Source: JACDAE01 sp963717195
GTDB lineage: Bacteria; Chloroflexota; Ktedonobacteria; Ktedonobacterales; Ktedonobacteraceae
DNA length: 64,000 nt
Reading direction: 5' to 3'
Assembly: GCA_963717195.1 (NCBI GenBank)
Contig: CAVQVR010000002.1
Span: 124,001 to 188,000, forward strand
Under the pieces are notes generated by a model. It saw only the letters and a list, made by a program, of their open reading frames with translations, was not told the origin of the DNA and made no database searches. Both the position numbers and the translations under genes were made by a program. The first letter of the stretch is position 1; each line of letters starts with the position of its first letter. Of this stretch, positions 39,544 through 48,195 are shown piece by piece.

Positions 39544-40284
39544 AGTTGTGTTCCTCCCTAAATCACTGGTACCTGCTTGAAGATACTTCCAAACGATGCG
39601 AGCACTTGCTCACCGGTCTCCTTCCAGGTCAACCGATTGATGATTGAAAGGCTTCTGTGACCGGTCACAAGATAGTGTACCGGGATTTGAGGCAGAAAGT
39701 CAAGTATATTGCAAGAGCTAAGAGCCCAAAGTATATATCAGTATCCCTAATCTCGTTGTCTAACGCGCTTCTCCCAGCACAACTGACTTTGATCGCCGAC
39801 AGAAGCGGATGTATACGCGTATGCAGATATCCCTGAATATTGGCTCTCTGATTTAAACATAAAAATAAGCCAATTCTTCATGTAAAACTCGCTTCTTAAA
39901 AAGAAAGAGTACTTCCATTCACAGTTCTCTCAAATTTTTTTTGAACCACTTGACAGGTTTCAATACATGAGTTACGATACATCTATCAAATATAATTATC
40001 TGTGTTGAGAGCAAATAAGATTTCGGTAAGAATTATGGAAAACCACATTTAAACAGTATAATAGTGCAATATTCATAATTCTTAATATTTTTTGCTATTT
40101 AATATGTTTCTATCGACTACAGTAAAACGACGCGAGGTAATGTAGGACTCGTCCACCAATTAATGTTGCTTACATCGGCTAGTGAAAAATGAAAATCTGC
40201 TCCACACTGCTAATAAATACTATTCGACATAAATCACGAATTATATAGTTTGCTATGTAATTCCATTGAAAAAGGATTTTAAAA
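39544..40284. other. AT-rich divergent intergenic region
   Basis: This 741-bp gap lies between the pectinesterase (minus) and the G1 peptidase (plus). It holds the LacI-type operator at 39656-39669. The 39870-40280 part is markedly AT-rich, with no reading frame of note. Confidence 0.5.
39656..39669. promoter_or_regulatory. LacI/GalR-type operator upstream of pectinesterase
   Basis: TGTGACCGGTCACA is a perfect 14-bp palindrome that fits the LacI-family consensus TGTNANCGNTNACA. It lies 113-126 bases before the pectinesterase start, in promoter territory. The repressor gene is not in the window. Confidence 0.7.
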
Positions 40285-41454
40285 TTGGATCAATTGCAAG
40301 GAAAGATGAACCTCTTTAGAAATCTCATAGTAATTTTGCTAGTATTAGTTCTGGCTTTAGCATGGACAATGATCATACCAACCATAGTAAATGCTCAAAA
40401 CTTCCATGTTTCTGCCAAACCATCTCAGCAGAATTCATGTCTACAACCACCACAAGACATAAATCTTACTTCCCTCTCAGATGCTCAATTACTATCATTC
40501 GGGTTACCCGATCATAATGTTATCAAATCTAATCCTTCCCTTTGGAAGAGTATACTTACTCATAGTAAACATCATACATGTGGAGTAGGGAAAAGTCAAG
40601 TTGTAGCACAATATGCAAGAAGTCAAGTAACGTCGCAAGGACGTATTAACCGTCAAACATCAATCGGCTGTAACGGCCCAAATAAGATGTGTCCAAATTC
40701 AAACTGGGCGGGTAATGAAGCTATTGGCTCACGCGGAAGCTATAGAGCTGTAACAATGTCTTTTCAGATTCCATCGGTTTCACTTGGAGTAGTCCATACA
40801 CATAGTGAGGTTGGTATCTGGGCAGGCCTAGGCGGAGACACAAACGCAGCCCATGGACCGAGCATCGTCCTTGTACAAGCGGGAATAATAATAGATGCTC
40901 CCGCTTCGATTTTGCCCAATAGTACTATTAACGCATTTTGGGAATATGTTGGAGGAGGCAACAATGGAAACTGCACAGTCATTGCGCAAAACTTGAACTT
41001 ACGGAAAGGGGCACATACAGGAGACAGCATTACAGTTTTTGTACACTCCAATTCATCTGGATACAAAAATGAAAATGCCTATTTTGTTATAAACAATACA
41101 ACCATGGATTATAATAGCGGTAGCTATATCGACAAGTCCGGTTGCCTTTCGGATAGCGCCTCGGCTGAATGGATAGTTGAGCGTCCATCTTTCCAAGATA
41201 GTAATGGGAATTTGTCACAACCCGCTTTGCTAGAATTCAGTGGCTTTAATGGGACCAATAGTACGAACCATCAAATAAGATTGCTGAATTGCGAAGCGGC
41301 GGATTATAATTTAAATTATCAGTACGTTCAAAATTTATCCCATCTTTACAACCAGATATATAGTAATTCCACTAATGTAACTGGGTTACTTGCATCTGTG
41401 GGACCTATCAATACAACCGGCGATAACTCAGTTTTTTGGCACGCATCAAGTTAA
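40285..41454 (+). CDS. Secreted G1 (eqolisin, former A4) glutamic peptidase
   Basis: The protein has 389 residues with a signal or anchor segment at about 12-36. The mature domain shows the eqolisin series: SNWAG at 139-143, GIWAGLGGD at 178-185, VLVQAG with candidate catalytic Gln198, FWEYVGGG at 219-225 and SAEWIVERPSF with candidate catalytic Glu295. G1 peptidases are acid endopeptidases, best known from fungi and also found in acidophilic bacteria and archaea. A pro-region of about 95 residues precedes the domain. The gene is AT-rich relative to its neighbours and follows an AT-rich gap, which fits acquisition by transfer. Several Cys may form disulphides. Confidence 0.8.
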   Translation: MDQLQGKMNLFRNLIVILLVLVLALAWTMIIPTIVNAQNFHVSAKPSQQNSCLQPPQDINLTSLSDAQLLSFGLPDHNVIKSNPSLWKSILTHSKHHTCGVGKSQVVAQYARSQVTSQGRINRQTSIGCNGPNKMCPNSNWAGNEAIGSRGSYRAVTMSFQIPSVSLGVVHTHSEVGIWAGLGGDTNAAHGPSIVLVQAGIIIDAPASILPNSTINAFWEYVGGGNNGNCTVIAQNLNLRKGAHTGDSITVFVHSNSSGYKNENAYFVINNTTMDYNSGSYIDKSGCLSDSASAEWIVERPSFQDSNGNLSQPALLEFSGFNGTNSTNHQIRLLNCEAADYNLNYQYVQNLSHLYNQIYSNSTNVTGLLASVGPINTTGDNSVFWHASS

Positions 41455-41598
41455 TCGACTAAGAAATATATCTCCCTAAAAAGAGAAATGTATCAGATCG
41501 ATTATATAAGCTAGAAGTTCTGGTGAGGGTTTGTAGCGCTCGTAAAAAAGAAAATACAAGCCCTCAGTTTCGAACAAAGGAAGGAAGAACTCGATGCC

Positions 41599-42684
41599 AT
41601 GTACAAACAAAAGCTAATTATGCCTTTAATAACCTGGGGAAGCGCATTGATCACTTATCTGTTTATCACAGTGCTTTCCTGGAAGTGGCCTGCCTTGCTC
41701 TATTCTACCTATGATGTTACAAAATCTGCACACCCTCATGTCATCACACAATCTACCGCTTTTGATAGTTCTCTTGCCATTGTCACCTTGCTAGCATGTA
41801 TCTCTCTTATCATTCCATTTAGAATCGGTATACCAAAAATTGTTTGCTGGGGCCTGCATGCCTACTTCTGGCTTTTGGGTGTCGCTTTTTGTTATATTGC
41901 CAGTGGGAATTCGCGCATTGTGTGGTATGTATTAAGCTTCCCACTGCCCAAAACTCTATACTGGCTATTTTTCTCGTTGGTGATTTCTGCTTTATTGATT
42001 TTATTTCGCAAAAATGTCGGCAATATACTAAATTATCTTATGAAACCTCAAACTCTATTTGATCAGAGTATTTTCAATGGCCAATATACACAACCAGAAG
42101 GGCAACCATTGTATAGAAGGAAGTTTTTCACGCCATTGTTGGTCTGGGGCTGCATCATCCTGACATTACTCAGTTTTTTCTTTCTTTCCAGACATGAGAC
42201 ACATATTTATTACAGTGGCATAGCCTACTTAAATTTTGATATGGGAATGTGGATAGTAATAGCTATTGCATGTCTATCTCTGGTTAGCTCATTCAGGTCA
42301 TCAGAAGTAAAAACAGCTTACTGGGGCTTACATAGCTATCTCTGGTGTATTGCTCTAGCGATTTGTTATTTACGGAGCGGTAATGTGCGTGAAATTTTGT
42401 ATGGACTAAGCATTCCCTTGTTAAGTACTCTCCCACCTGTCTTTCTTTTCGCCTTGCTGGGTTCTATCTTTCTATTCATATTCCGAACCCATATTATACG
42501 CCTTCTTGCTTATCTTTTTGAGATACCACTGGTAATGAAACATACAACCCCTCGTACTGAGCTGGCTTATCAAGCCTATCAACAGGGACATCAGGCGATA
42601 AATGATCCACGGCCTTTTCACAATAATGATTATGAACAACCACAGGCTTCATATCCACATGAGATGCCCGGCCAACAGCAGTGA
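41599..42684 (+). CDS. Membrane protein with an internal duplication
   Basis: The 361-residue protein has about eight membrane segments in two similar halves. Half one has MPLITWGSAL, CWGLHAYFWLLG, ASGNSRIVWYVL and LLILFRKNV; half two has TPLLVWGCII, YWGLHSYLWCIA, RSGNVREILYGL and LFIFRTHII, in the same order and spacing (about 175 residues apart). The C-terminal 40 residues are polar with Gln, Tyr and Pro. No transporter or enzyme family recognised. It follows the peptidase by 144 bases and is convergent with mutL. Confidence 0.7.
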   Translation: MYKQKLIMPLITWGSALITYLFITVLSWKWPALLYSTYDVTKSAHPHVITQSTAFDSSLAIVTLLACISLIIPFRIGIPKIVCWGLHAYFWLLGVAFCYIASGNSRIVWYVLSFPLPKTLYWLFFSLVISALLILFRKNVGNILNYLMKPQTLFDQSIFNGQYTQPEGQPLYRRKFFTPLLVWGCIILTLLSFFFLSRHETHIYYSGIAYLNFDMGMWIVIAIACLSLVSSFRSSEVKTAYWGLHSYLWCIALAICYLRSGNVREILYGLSIPLLSTLPPVFLFALLGSIFLFIFRTHIIRLLAYLFEIPLVMKHTTPRTELAYQAYQQGHQAINDPRPFHNNDYEQPQASYPHEMPGQQQ

Positions 42685-42713
42685 GGCACTCTTTCAAGCT
42701 CTGACCTTCTCTA

Positions 42714-44450
42714 TCACCAATCAAACTTATCAATCAAGAACGTTCGGCTATAATGCAACAATATAGGACTCCCATGCGGACAAACAGCAGGCGCAGCAAC
42801 ACCCGCCAATGCCCTCAACAACGTTGTTTGCTCTCCCGTGCCAAGTTCGCGCCCTCGACGCATGGCCGAACGGCAAGCAAGACCGATCAGCAGATGATCC
42901 TCCCAATCAGGACTATCTTCAGCGGCGATCTCTGCCAATTCATTCAGAGATGCTACCAGCTGCTCGTTTCCTTCACTGGTGGGGACCGATCGGATGAGGA
43001 AGCTACGACCTCCGAAGCGCTCACATTCTAATCCCAGGCTGTGCAACATGGGCAGGCGTTGCTCCAGCAGATCGGCCTGATGTCGCTTCATTTCAATGAT
43101 CACAGGCTCCAATAAGAGATGAGCATCAATTTGCTCGTTGTTCTGGATGCCCGAGTTGTTATGACGCAGGTGTTCGTAGATCACACGTTCGTGCGCTCTA
43201 TGTTGATCAACCAGGTAAAGGCTACCATCGGGCGCTTCGGCAAGAATTACTGCCTGCTGCAATTGGGCCAGTGGGCGCAGGCTGGCTATTACTTCTGCTG
43301 TTCCTGGCGGAGCCTGTTCGGCCCGGTATCCTTCCGCTGACTCGGCCAGATGCAAACCTCTTCGCCGTGGACCAGGAAGGCGGCGCTGATTAGCTAACAC
43401 CGGACCAGGGAAATTTACTGCTTCGGGCAGTGCTGGACTATGCTCCAATACAGCTCGTACAGCCTGCGACAATGCAGCAATAACCATGTCTTCATGCACC
43501 AGTTGCACTTCAATTTTAGCAGGGTGAACATTGGCATCCACTTCATGCGTTGGCAGCTCAATAAACAGAACGAGCAGAGGATGTCTCCCTTTGGATAACA
43601 GACCCCGATACCCCTGCTCCAGTGCCTCCTGGAGAACGCGCGATTGTACCCAACGTCCATTGATAAATAGCGTCACATACTGGCGACTGCTCTGTGCCAG
43701 AACACGATTACCAACGTAGCCATGAATACGATAATGCACACCATCACTTACCTCGACGGGATAGAGCATCTCATGCAGCGGCACATGATAGAGCTCTGCC
43801 AATGTAACAATGAGATCGCCAGAACCACCTGTCTGTAAGGCATTATGCTCATCTAGCGTTAGATTGAAGCGTACAGCCGGGTACCCGACAGCATAGCGGC
43901 GCAACAATTGTAGAACATGATTATTCTCAGTACGTGCTCCACGCATAAATTTGAGGCGTGCAGGAACATTATAGAAGAGATCGCGCACAGTTATCGTTGT
44001 ACCATGTGGACGGGCACGGCGACTACGATGCGTAATCTCGCCACCACGCAAGGTTATCTGTAAGGCAGGTTGCTCGTCACCAGTAGTTTCGGTCTCGATA
44101 GCGCGGCTGACCAGTTCAACCTCGGCGACAGCAACAATACTTGCCAGCGCCTCGCCTCGAAAACCGAGCGTATGCAAACGGCTCAGATCCTCGACGCTAC
44201 TGATTTTGCTGGTGGTGTGACGCTGGCACACTTGCTCCAGTTCGTCTTCGGGTATCCCATATCCATCATCGGTGACGCGCATCAAGCGCAGACCACCTCC
44301 ACGCAATTCGACACGAATGTCATGTGCACCTGCATCCAGCGCGTTCTCAATCAACTCTTTAATCACTGAGACAGGGCGCTCGATCACTTCACCCGCCGCA
44401 ATACGTTCGGCAACATCGGGCGACAGTACCAGCAATGGCGTTCTTTGCAT
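42714..44450 (-). CDS. mutL: DNA mismatch repair protein MutL
   Basis: The 578-residue protein has the GHKL ATPase N-terminus (IAAGEVIERP, ELIENALDAGA, DDGYGIPEDEL, TLGFRGEALASI) and a dimerisation C-terminus. The endonuclease motif DQHA(X)2E(X)4E appears as VDQHRAHERVIYE, with Arg in place of Ala; the metal-binding CPHG stands as CPHGSPILL. The endonuclease activity therefore looks present but with variant motifs. ATG 44450 (MQRTPLLVL) comes one base after the mutS stop, so mutS-mutL form one operon; upstream methionines lie inside the mutS end. Confidence 0.9.
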   Translation of the reverse strand: MQRTPLLVLSPDVAERIAAGEVIERPVSVIKELIENALDAGAHDIRVELRGGGLRLMRVTDDGYGIPEDELEQVCQRHTTSKISSVEDLSRLHTLGFRGEALASIVAVAEVELVSRAIETETTGDEQPALQITLRGGEITHRSRRARPHGTTITVRDLFYNVPARLKFMRGARTENNHVLQLLRRYAVGYPAVRFNLTLDEHNALQTGGSGDLIVTLAELYHVPLHEMLYPVEVSDGVHYRIHGYVGNRVLAQSSRQYVTLFINGRWVQSRVLQEALEQGYRGLLSKGRHPLLVLFIELPTHEVDANVHPAKIEVQLVHEDMVIAALSQAVRAVLEHSPALPEAVNFPGPVLANQRRLPGPRRRGLHLAESAEGYRAEQAPPGTAEVIASLRPLAQLQQAVILAEAPDGSLYLVDQHRAHERVIYEHLRHNNSGIQNNEQIDAHLLLEPVIIEMKRHQADLLEQRLPMLHSLGLECERFGGRSFLIRSVPTSEGNEQLVASLNELAEIAAEDSPDWEDHLLIGLACRSAMRRGRELGTGEQTTLLRALAGVAAPAVCPHGSPILLHYSRTFLIDKFDW

Positions 44451-44451
44451 A

Positions 44452-47232
44452 TTACCCGTCTCTCGATCCATCTGGCGTAGGGGCGTCACCTTGCGTGCGC
44501 CCGCATCCCGATGAACGATGTACGTCGGAACGCGGGCGCACGCAAGGTGACGCCCCTACACTGCGTTTCTTCTGCATCAAAAACAGGAGATTGAGAGCAT
44601 CCAACGGGGTGATCGCACTAAGATTAATGCTATCAAGGTCTGGTTCGCTCCCATCAGCCAGCTCCAATGCTGTAGCGACCATCTGAGCCTCAGCGCTCTG
44701 CCATTCATAGCGATCATTGGTTTCGGCAATCATCACACTATTATATGCACCAGCGGACAACTCGCCTCCCATATGCGCAAAGATATCTTGCTTCTCGCCT
44801 GCATGACGCCCATCTTCCAGGTGCTGCAAGACGACCTCCGCACGCCGCACAATACTCTGGGGCATACCAGCCAACTTCGCCACGTGTACGCCGTAGCTCC
44901 GTCCGATACAACCAGGCACGACGCGATGAAGGAAAACGATGCTCCCTTGCTCATCGTCGCTAATCGCCATCGTACAGACGCTCAGATGAGGCAATTCGTC
45001 GGCCATCGAGGCCAGTTCATGATAGTGGGTTGCAAATAATGTACGCGCACCCGTTTCGTTATGAAGATGTTCGACAACGGCACGTGCAATGGCTAATCCA
45101 TCGTAGGTGCTGGTTCCCCTACCGATCTCGTCAAGGATGATCAGGCTATGCTTTGTGGCATGGTGCAGAATGGTCGCGGTCTCTTCCATCTCGACCATAA
45201 AGGTGCTCTTGCCAGATGCAATATCGTCTTCGGCACCAACACGCGTAAAGATGCGATCAACCAGCCCTATATGCGCTTTACGGGCGGGAACGAAGCTGCC
45301 GATCTGCGCCAGTAAAGTAATTAATGCAACCTGACGGAGATACGTTGATTTACCCGCCATATTGGGGCCTGTGAGTAACATAACTCGTGTGCCTTCGTTA
45401 GCTTCTAATAGAGAGTCATTGGGGATAAAGACATCTCCATCCAATGTATACTCGACGACCGGGTGACGCCCACCTGCGATTTCCAGGCGTTGACCGTGCT
45501 CTAGCACTGGCCGTACATAACCCTGATGTGCGGCAACTTCAGCCAGGCTCAAAAGTACATCTACACGCGCAACAGCGGTAGCAGTTTTGACAAGTTGAGG
45601 GTAAAAGACGCTCAACTGGCGCAACAGATCGCTATAGATACTGCGTTCCATTTCTTCAATGCGCTCGGTGGCACTGAGGATGCGTGCCTCGTGCTCCTTG
45701 AGTTCGGGCGTAATAAAGCGTTCAGCATTCACTAGCGTCTGTTTGCGCATGTAATCAGACGGCACCAGTTTCACATTGGCGTTGCTGACCTCAATATAGT
45801 AGCCAAAGACCTTATTGAAGCCAACTCTGAGATTTTTAATGCCCGTACGTGCACGCTCACGAGCCTCCAAAGAGACCATCCAGTGGCGCGAGTCACGAAT
45901 TGAGGCAAAGAGTTCGTCAAGTTCGGGATGGAAGCCTGAGCGGATCATACGTCCATCATCACCCTGCTCATCTTCTTCTCCCAGGCGCATCAAAGCCCGA
46001 CTGACCAGATCAGAAACCTCCGGACAGGGATCAAGCTCTTCAGCAAGCTCCTGTAAGAGAGACGCATCACAGCCTTGCAGTAAATTGCATAGCTTCGGCA
46101 TGCCATTGAGATAGTCACACAATCCCAGCACTTCACTACGTACAGCGCTTCCCTGGCGCACACGTCCGGCGATGCGCTCCAGATCACCCAATCCCTGCAA
46201 ACACATGGTAAAACGGCTACGCAGAGCCGGACTTTCGTAAAGTTCTTCAATGCTGACTAAGCGTGCATTCAACAGGCTCAAATCAAGCAGCGGTTGCGTG
46301 AGTGTTTTACGTAGGAGCCGCGCTCCCATCGGAGTGATAGTACGATCCAATACACTGAGCAGACTTCCCTGTACCGAGTTGCTGCGCGTTCCCTGTAAGA
46401 GTTCGAGGTTGCGCTGCGTGTGGGCATCAAGCACCATAAAACTGGTTGTACGATAGGAACGTAGACTGGTCAAGAGCGAGAGCAGCGCCACATTCATCTT
46501 TTCCAGATAGGCAATAATGGTTCCAGCGGCGGCAATAGCCTGCGGGACATGGGCACAGCCATAAGCATCCAACGATTGTACGCCAAAGTGACGGCAAAGA
46601 CGTGCGTGAGCGGCTTCTTGTTGGAAAAAGTGGGGAGGACAGGACGTGAGTGTCACGCTTTTTGAGGGAAACTGGTAGGTACCGTGGTGTGTTCCTTCAA
46701 GCAGCAAACATTCAACCGGAGCCAGACGTTGCAGTTCGGCATCCAGAGCAACAGGCAATTCATCAGGCGTAAACCAGGTGACAGTAAATTCGCCCGTGCT
46801 GACATCGACAGCAGCCAATGCAGTCTGAGCGCGACCTGCTGCGATGGCGACCAGGTAGTTATTCTGGCGTGCAGGCAAAAGGTTGGGCTCTGAAAGGGTG
46901 CCAGCCGTCAGGACACGAGTCACGGCACGGTCGACGACACCTTTTCCAACTTCGCCCACCTGCTCACAGATCGCAACTCGATAGCCACGATGCACCAGTT
47001 TGCCAACATAATTATCCAGAGCGTGGAGTGGGATACCCGCTAATGGGATACGTTCGCCATTGTCGGAACTATAACCACGGCTGGTCAGCACGATCTGGAG
47101 TTCACGTGCGGTGATATAGGCATCCTCGTCAAATGTCTCGTAGAAATCTCCCACCTGGTAGAGAAGGATCGCATCTGGATACTGACTTTTAATCTGTAAA
47201 TATTGTCTACGTGCGGGCGTCGACATGGGCAT
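44452..47232 (-). CDS. mutS: DNA mismatch repair ATPase MutS with palindrome-encoded C-terminal tail
   Basis: The 926-residue protein recognises mismatches. Seen: GDFYETF (the Phe-X-Glu mismatch motif) near residue 27, LLTGPNMAGKSTYLRQ (Walker A), and LIILDEIGRGTSTYDG (Walker B). The usual C-terminal helix-turn-helix ends around NLLFLMQKKR; the last roughly 37 residues, starting SVGASPCVRP and containing GRTQGDAPT, come from a 28-bp inverted repeat at 44477-44559. The tail is probably disordered. Start 47232 or the in-frame ATG at 47226. mutL follows directly. Confidence 0.93.
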   Translation of the reverse strand: MPMSTPARRQYLQIKSQYPDAILLYQVGDFYETFDEDAYITARELQIVLTSRGYSSDNGERIPLAGIPLHALDNYVGKLVHRGYRVAICEQVGEVGKGVVDRAVTRVLTAGTLSEPNLLPARQNNYLVAIAAGRAQTALAAVDVSTGEFTVTWFTPDELPVALDAELQRLAPVECLLLEGTHHGTYQFPSKSVTLTSCPPHFFQQEAAHARLCRHFGVQSLDAYGCAHVPQAIAAAGTIIAYLEKMNVALLSLLTSLRSYRTTSFMVLDAHTQRNLELLQGTRSNSVQGSLLSVLDRTITPMGARLLRKTLTQPLLDLSLLNARLVSIEELYESPALRSRFTMCLQGLGDLERIAGRVRQGSAVRSEVLGLCDYLNGMPKLCNLLQGCDASLLQELAEELDPCPEVSDLVSRALMRLGEEDEQGDDGRMIRSGFHPELDELFASIRDSRHWMVSLEARERARTGIKNLRVGFNKVFGYYIEVSNANVKLVPSDYMRKQTLVNAERFITPELKEHEARILSATERIEEMERSIYSDLLRQLSVFYPQLVKTATAVARVDVLLSLAEVAAHQGYVRPVLEHGQRLEIAGGRHPVVEYTLDGDVFIPNDSLLEANEGTRVMLLTGPNMAGKSTYLRQVALITLLAQIGSFVPARKAHIGLVDRIFTRVGAEDDIASGKSTFMVEMEETATILHHATKHSLIILDEIGRGTSTYDGLAIARAVVEHLHNETGARTLFATHYHELASMADELPHLSVCTMAISDDEQGSIVFLHRVVPGCIGRSYGVHVAKLAGMPQSIVRRAEVVLQHLEDGRHAGEKQDIFAHMGGELSAGAYNSVMIAETNDRYEWQSAEAQMVATALELADGSEPDLDSINLSAITPLDALNLLFLMQKKRSVGASPCVRPRSDVHRSSGCGRTQGDAPTPDGSRDG
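44477..44559. repeat. 28-bp perfect inverted repeat inside the 3' end of mutS
   Basis: Arms at 44477-44504 and 44532-44559 are exact reverse complements (outer part GTAGGGGCGTCACC), with a 27-base loop that has a second short CCGA/TCGG stem. Read in the mutS frame it encodes the extra C-terminal tail. It looks like a mobile palindromic element that inserted at the stop of mutS and supplied a new one. Confidence 0.85.
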
Positions 47233-47369
47233 TTCTCTCTATCGTCCAAATTTTCCACTGCTCAGAATTGAACACATGTACTTTACTCTATTCTTTACGT
47301 GTTGTCAAAAGATGGTACTGTGTACTGTCGCAAGTAGAGTCACAATCTGGTATTATAGGGGGAAATAAA

Positions 47370-47993
47370 TTGGATGAGGAAGTGGGAAAATCGATGGTTC
47401 CTTCAGAATATGCTAACTTCTTTACAACTGCCGCCACATCGGGAGGTGCTCTGATTGGCCTCCTCTTTGTAGCGATCTCCCTTGCACCAGAACGAACCGT
47501 GCTGGCACGCGCTCCCATCGAAGCGCGCATCGTTTCAGGAAGTACCTTCACAGCCATGTTTAATGCCTTCTTCATTTCGCTAGGAGCACTACTCCCTGAC
47601 ACGAATATTGGCTGGTTTGCTCTACCCTTGAGTATCATTGGAATACTCAATAGTCTAAATCAGGGGCGTATGCTGCTCAACCCCTGGCCTTCCTGGCAAA
47701 ATGTGCTGCGCAGAACAGGGTTGACAGCGCTCGGCCTCTGCCTTTATATCATCGAGTTGGTATGCTCTATACAACTCCTCTTCTCACCAGCAAATGGATC
47801 CCCCATCTTCTACCTGGGACTCAGCGTTCTCCTCATCTATTGTATGGCTCTGATTCGGGCGTGGGAACTGTTGGGTGTGCAACGAACAGGGTTGATGGGG
47901 TGGCTAAATCCCCTTTATGAGATCAATAAAGGGGATCAGGACGTGAACACTCAGCAATCTGATGAGAAGAAAAAGGACTCCATTAACACATAA
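47370..47993 (+). CDS. Four-helix membrane protein of unknown function
   Basis: The product has about 207 residues from TTG 47370, which has AGGGGG eight bases upstream, or 199 from ATG 47394. Conserved opening: VPSEYANFFTTAATSGGALIGLLFVAISLAPE, a stretch I recognise from short hypothetical membrane proteins of soil bacteria. Four segments are at about 20-38, 60-78, 85-105 and 120-180 (two). The C-terminal tail is polar. No function can be assigned. It is divergent from mutS. Confidence 0.7.
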   Translation: MDEEVGKSMVPSEYANFFTTAATSGGALIGLLFVAISLAPERTVLARAPIEARIVSGSTFTAMFNAFFISLGALLPDTNIGWFALPLSIIGILNSLNQGRMLLNPWPSWQNVLRRTGLTALGLCLYIIELVCSIQLLFSPANGSPIFYLGLSVLLIYCMALIRAWELLGVQRTGLMGWLNPLYEINKGDQDVNTQQSDEKKKDSINT

Positions 47994-47996
47994 CCG

Positions 47997-48146
47997 TTAA
48001 CCCTGCCGGGTGAGATGAGAAAACCGCCATTCCTGCCGTCTCACCCACTCGACACTATCGATCCCATCTCGACTATCATAGCCCCAACGCATAGCGGTGA
48101 CATCCAATAAAATGAATATTACAAGGAACAAAATGAGCGTGATCAT
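47997..48146 (-). CDS. 49-residue membrane-anchored small protein
   Basis: ATG 48146 follows AAGGAGGATCGT, a near-perfect Shine-Dalgarno site, and the frame runs 49 codons to TAA at 47997. One hydrophobic segment (residues 3-16, ITLILFLVIFILLD) is followed by a soluble tail with RWGYDSRDG and three Trp/Arg-rich turns. The RWGYDSRDG block resembles short conserved proteins in other bacteria. Function unknown. It converges with the preceding gene and its stop lies four bases past that gene's stop. Confidence 0.7.
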   Translation of the reverse strand: MITLILFLVIFILLDVTAMRWGYDSRDGIDSVEWVRRQEWRFSHLTRQG

Positions 48147-48195
48147 ACGATCCTCCTTACCTTAATCTCAGGATAATTCAAAATTTTAGAACAAT

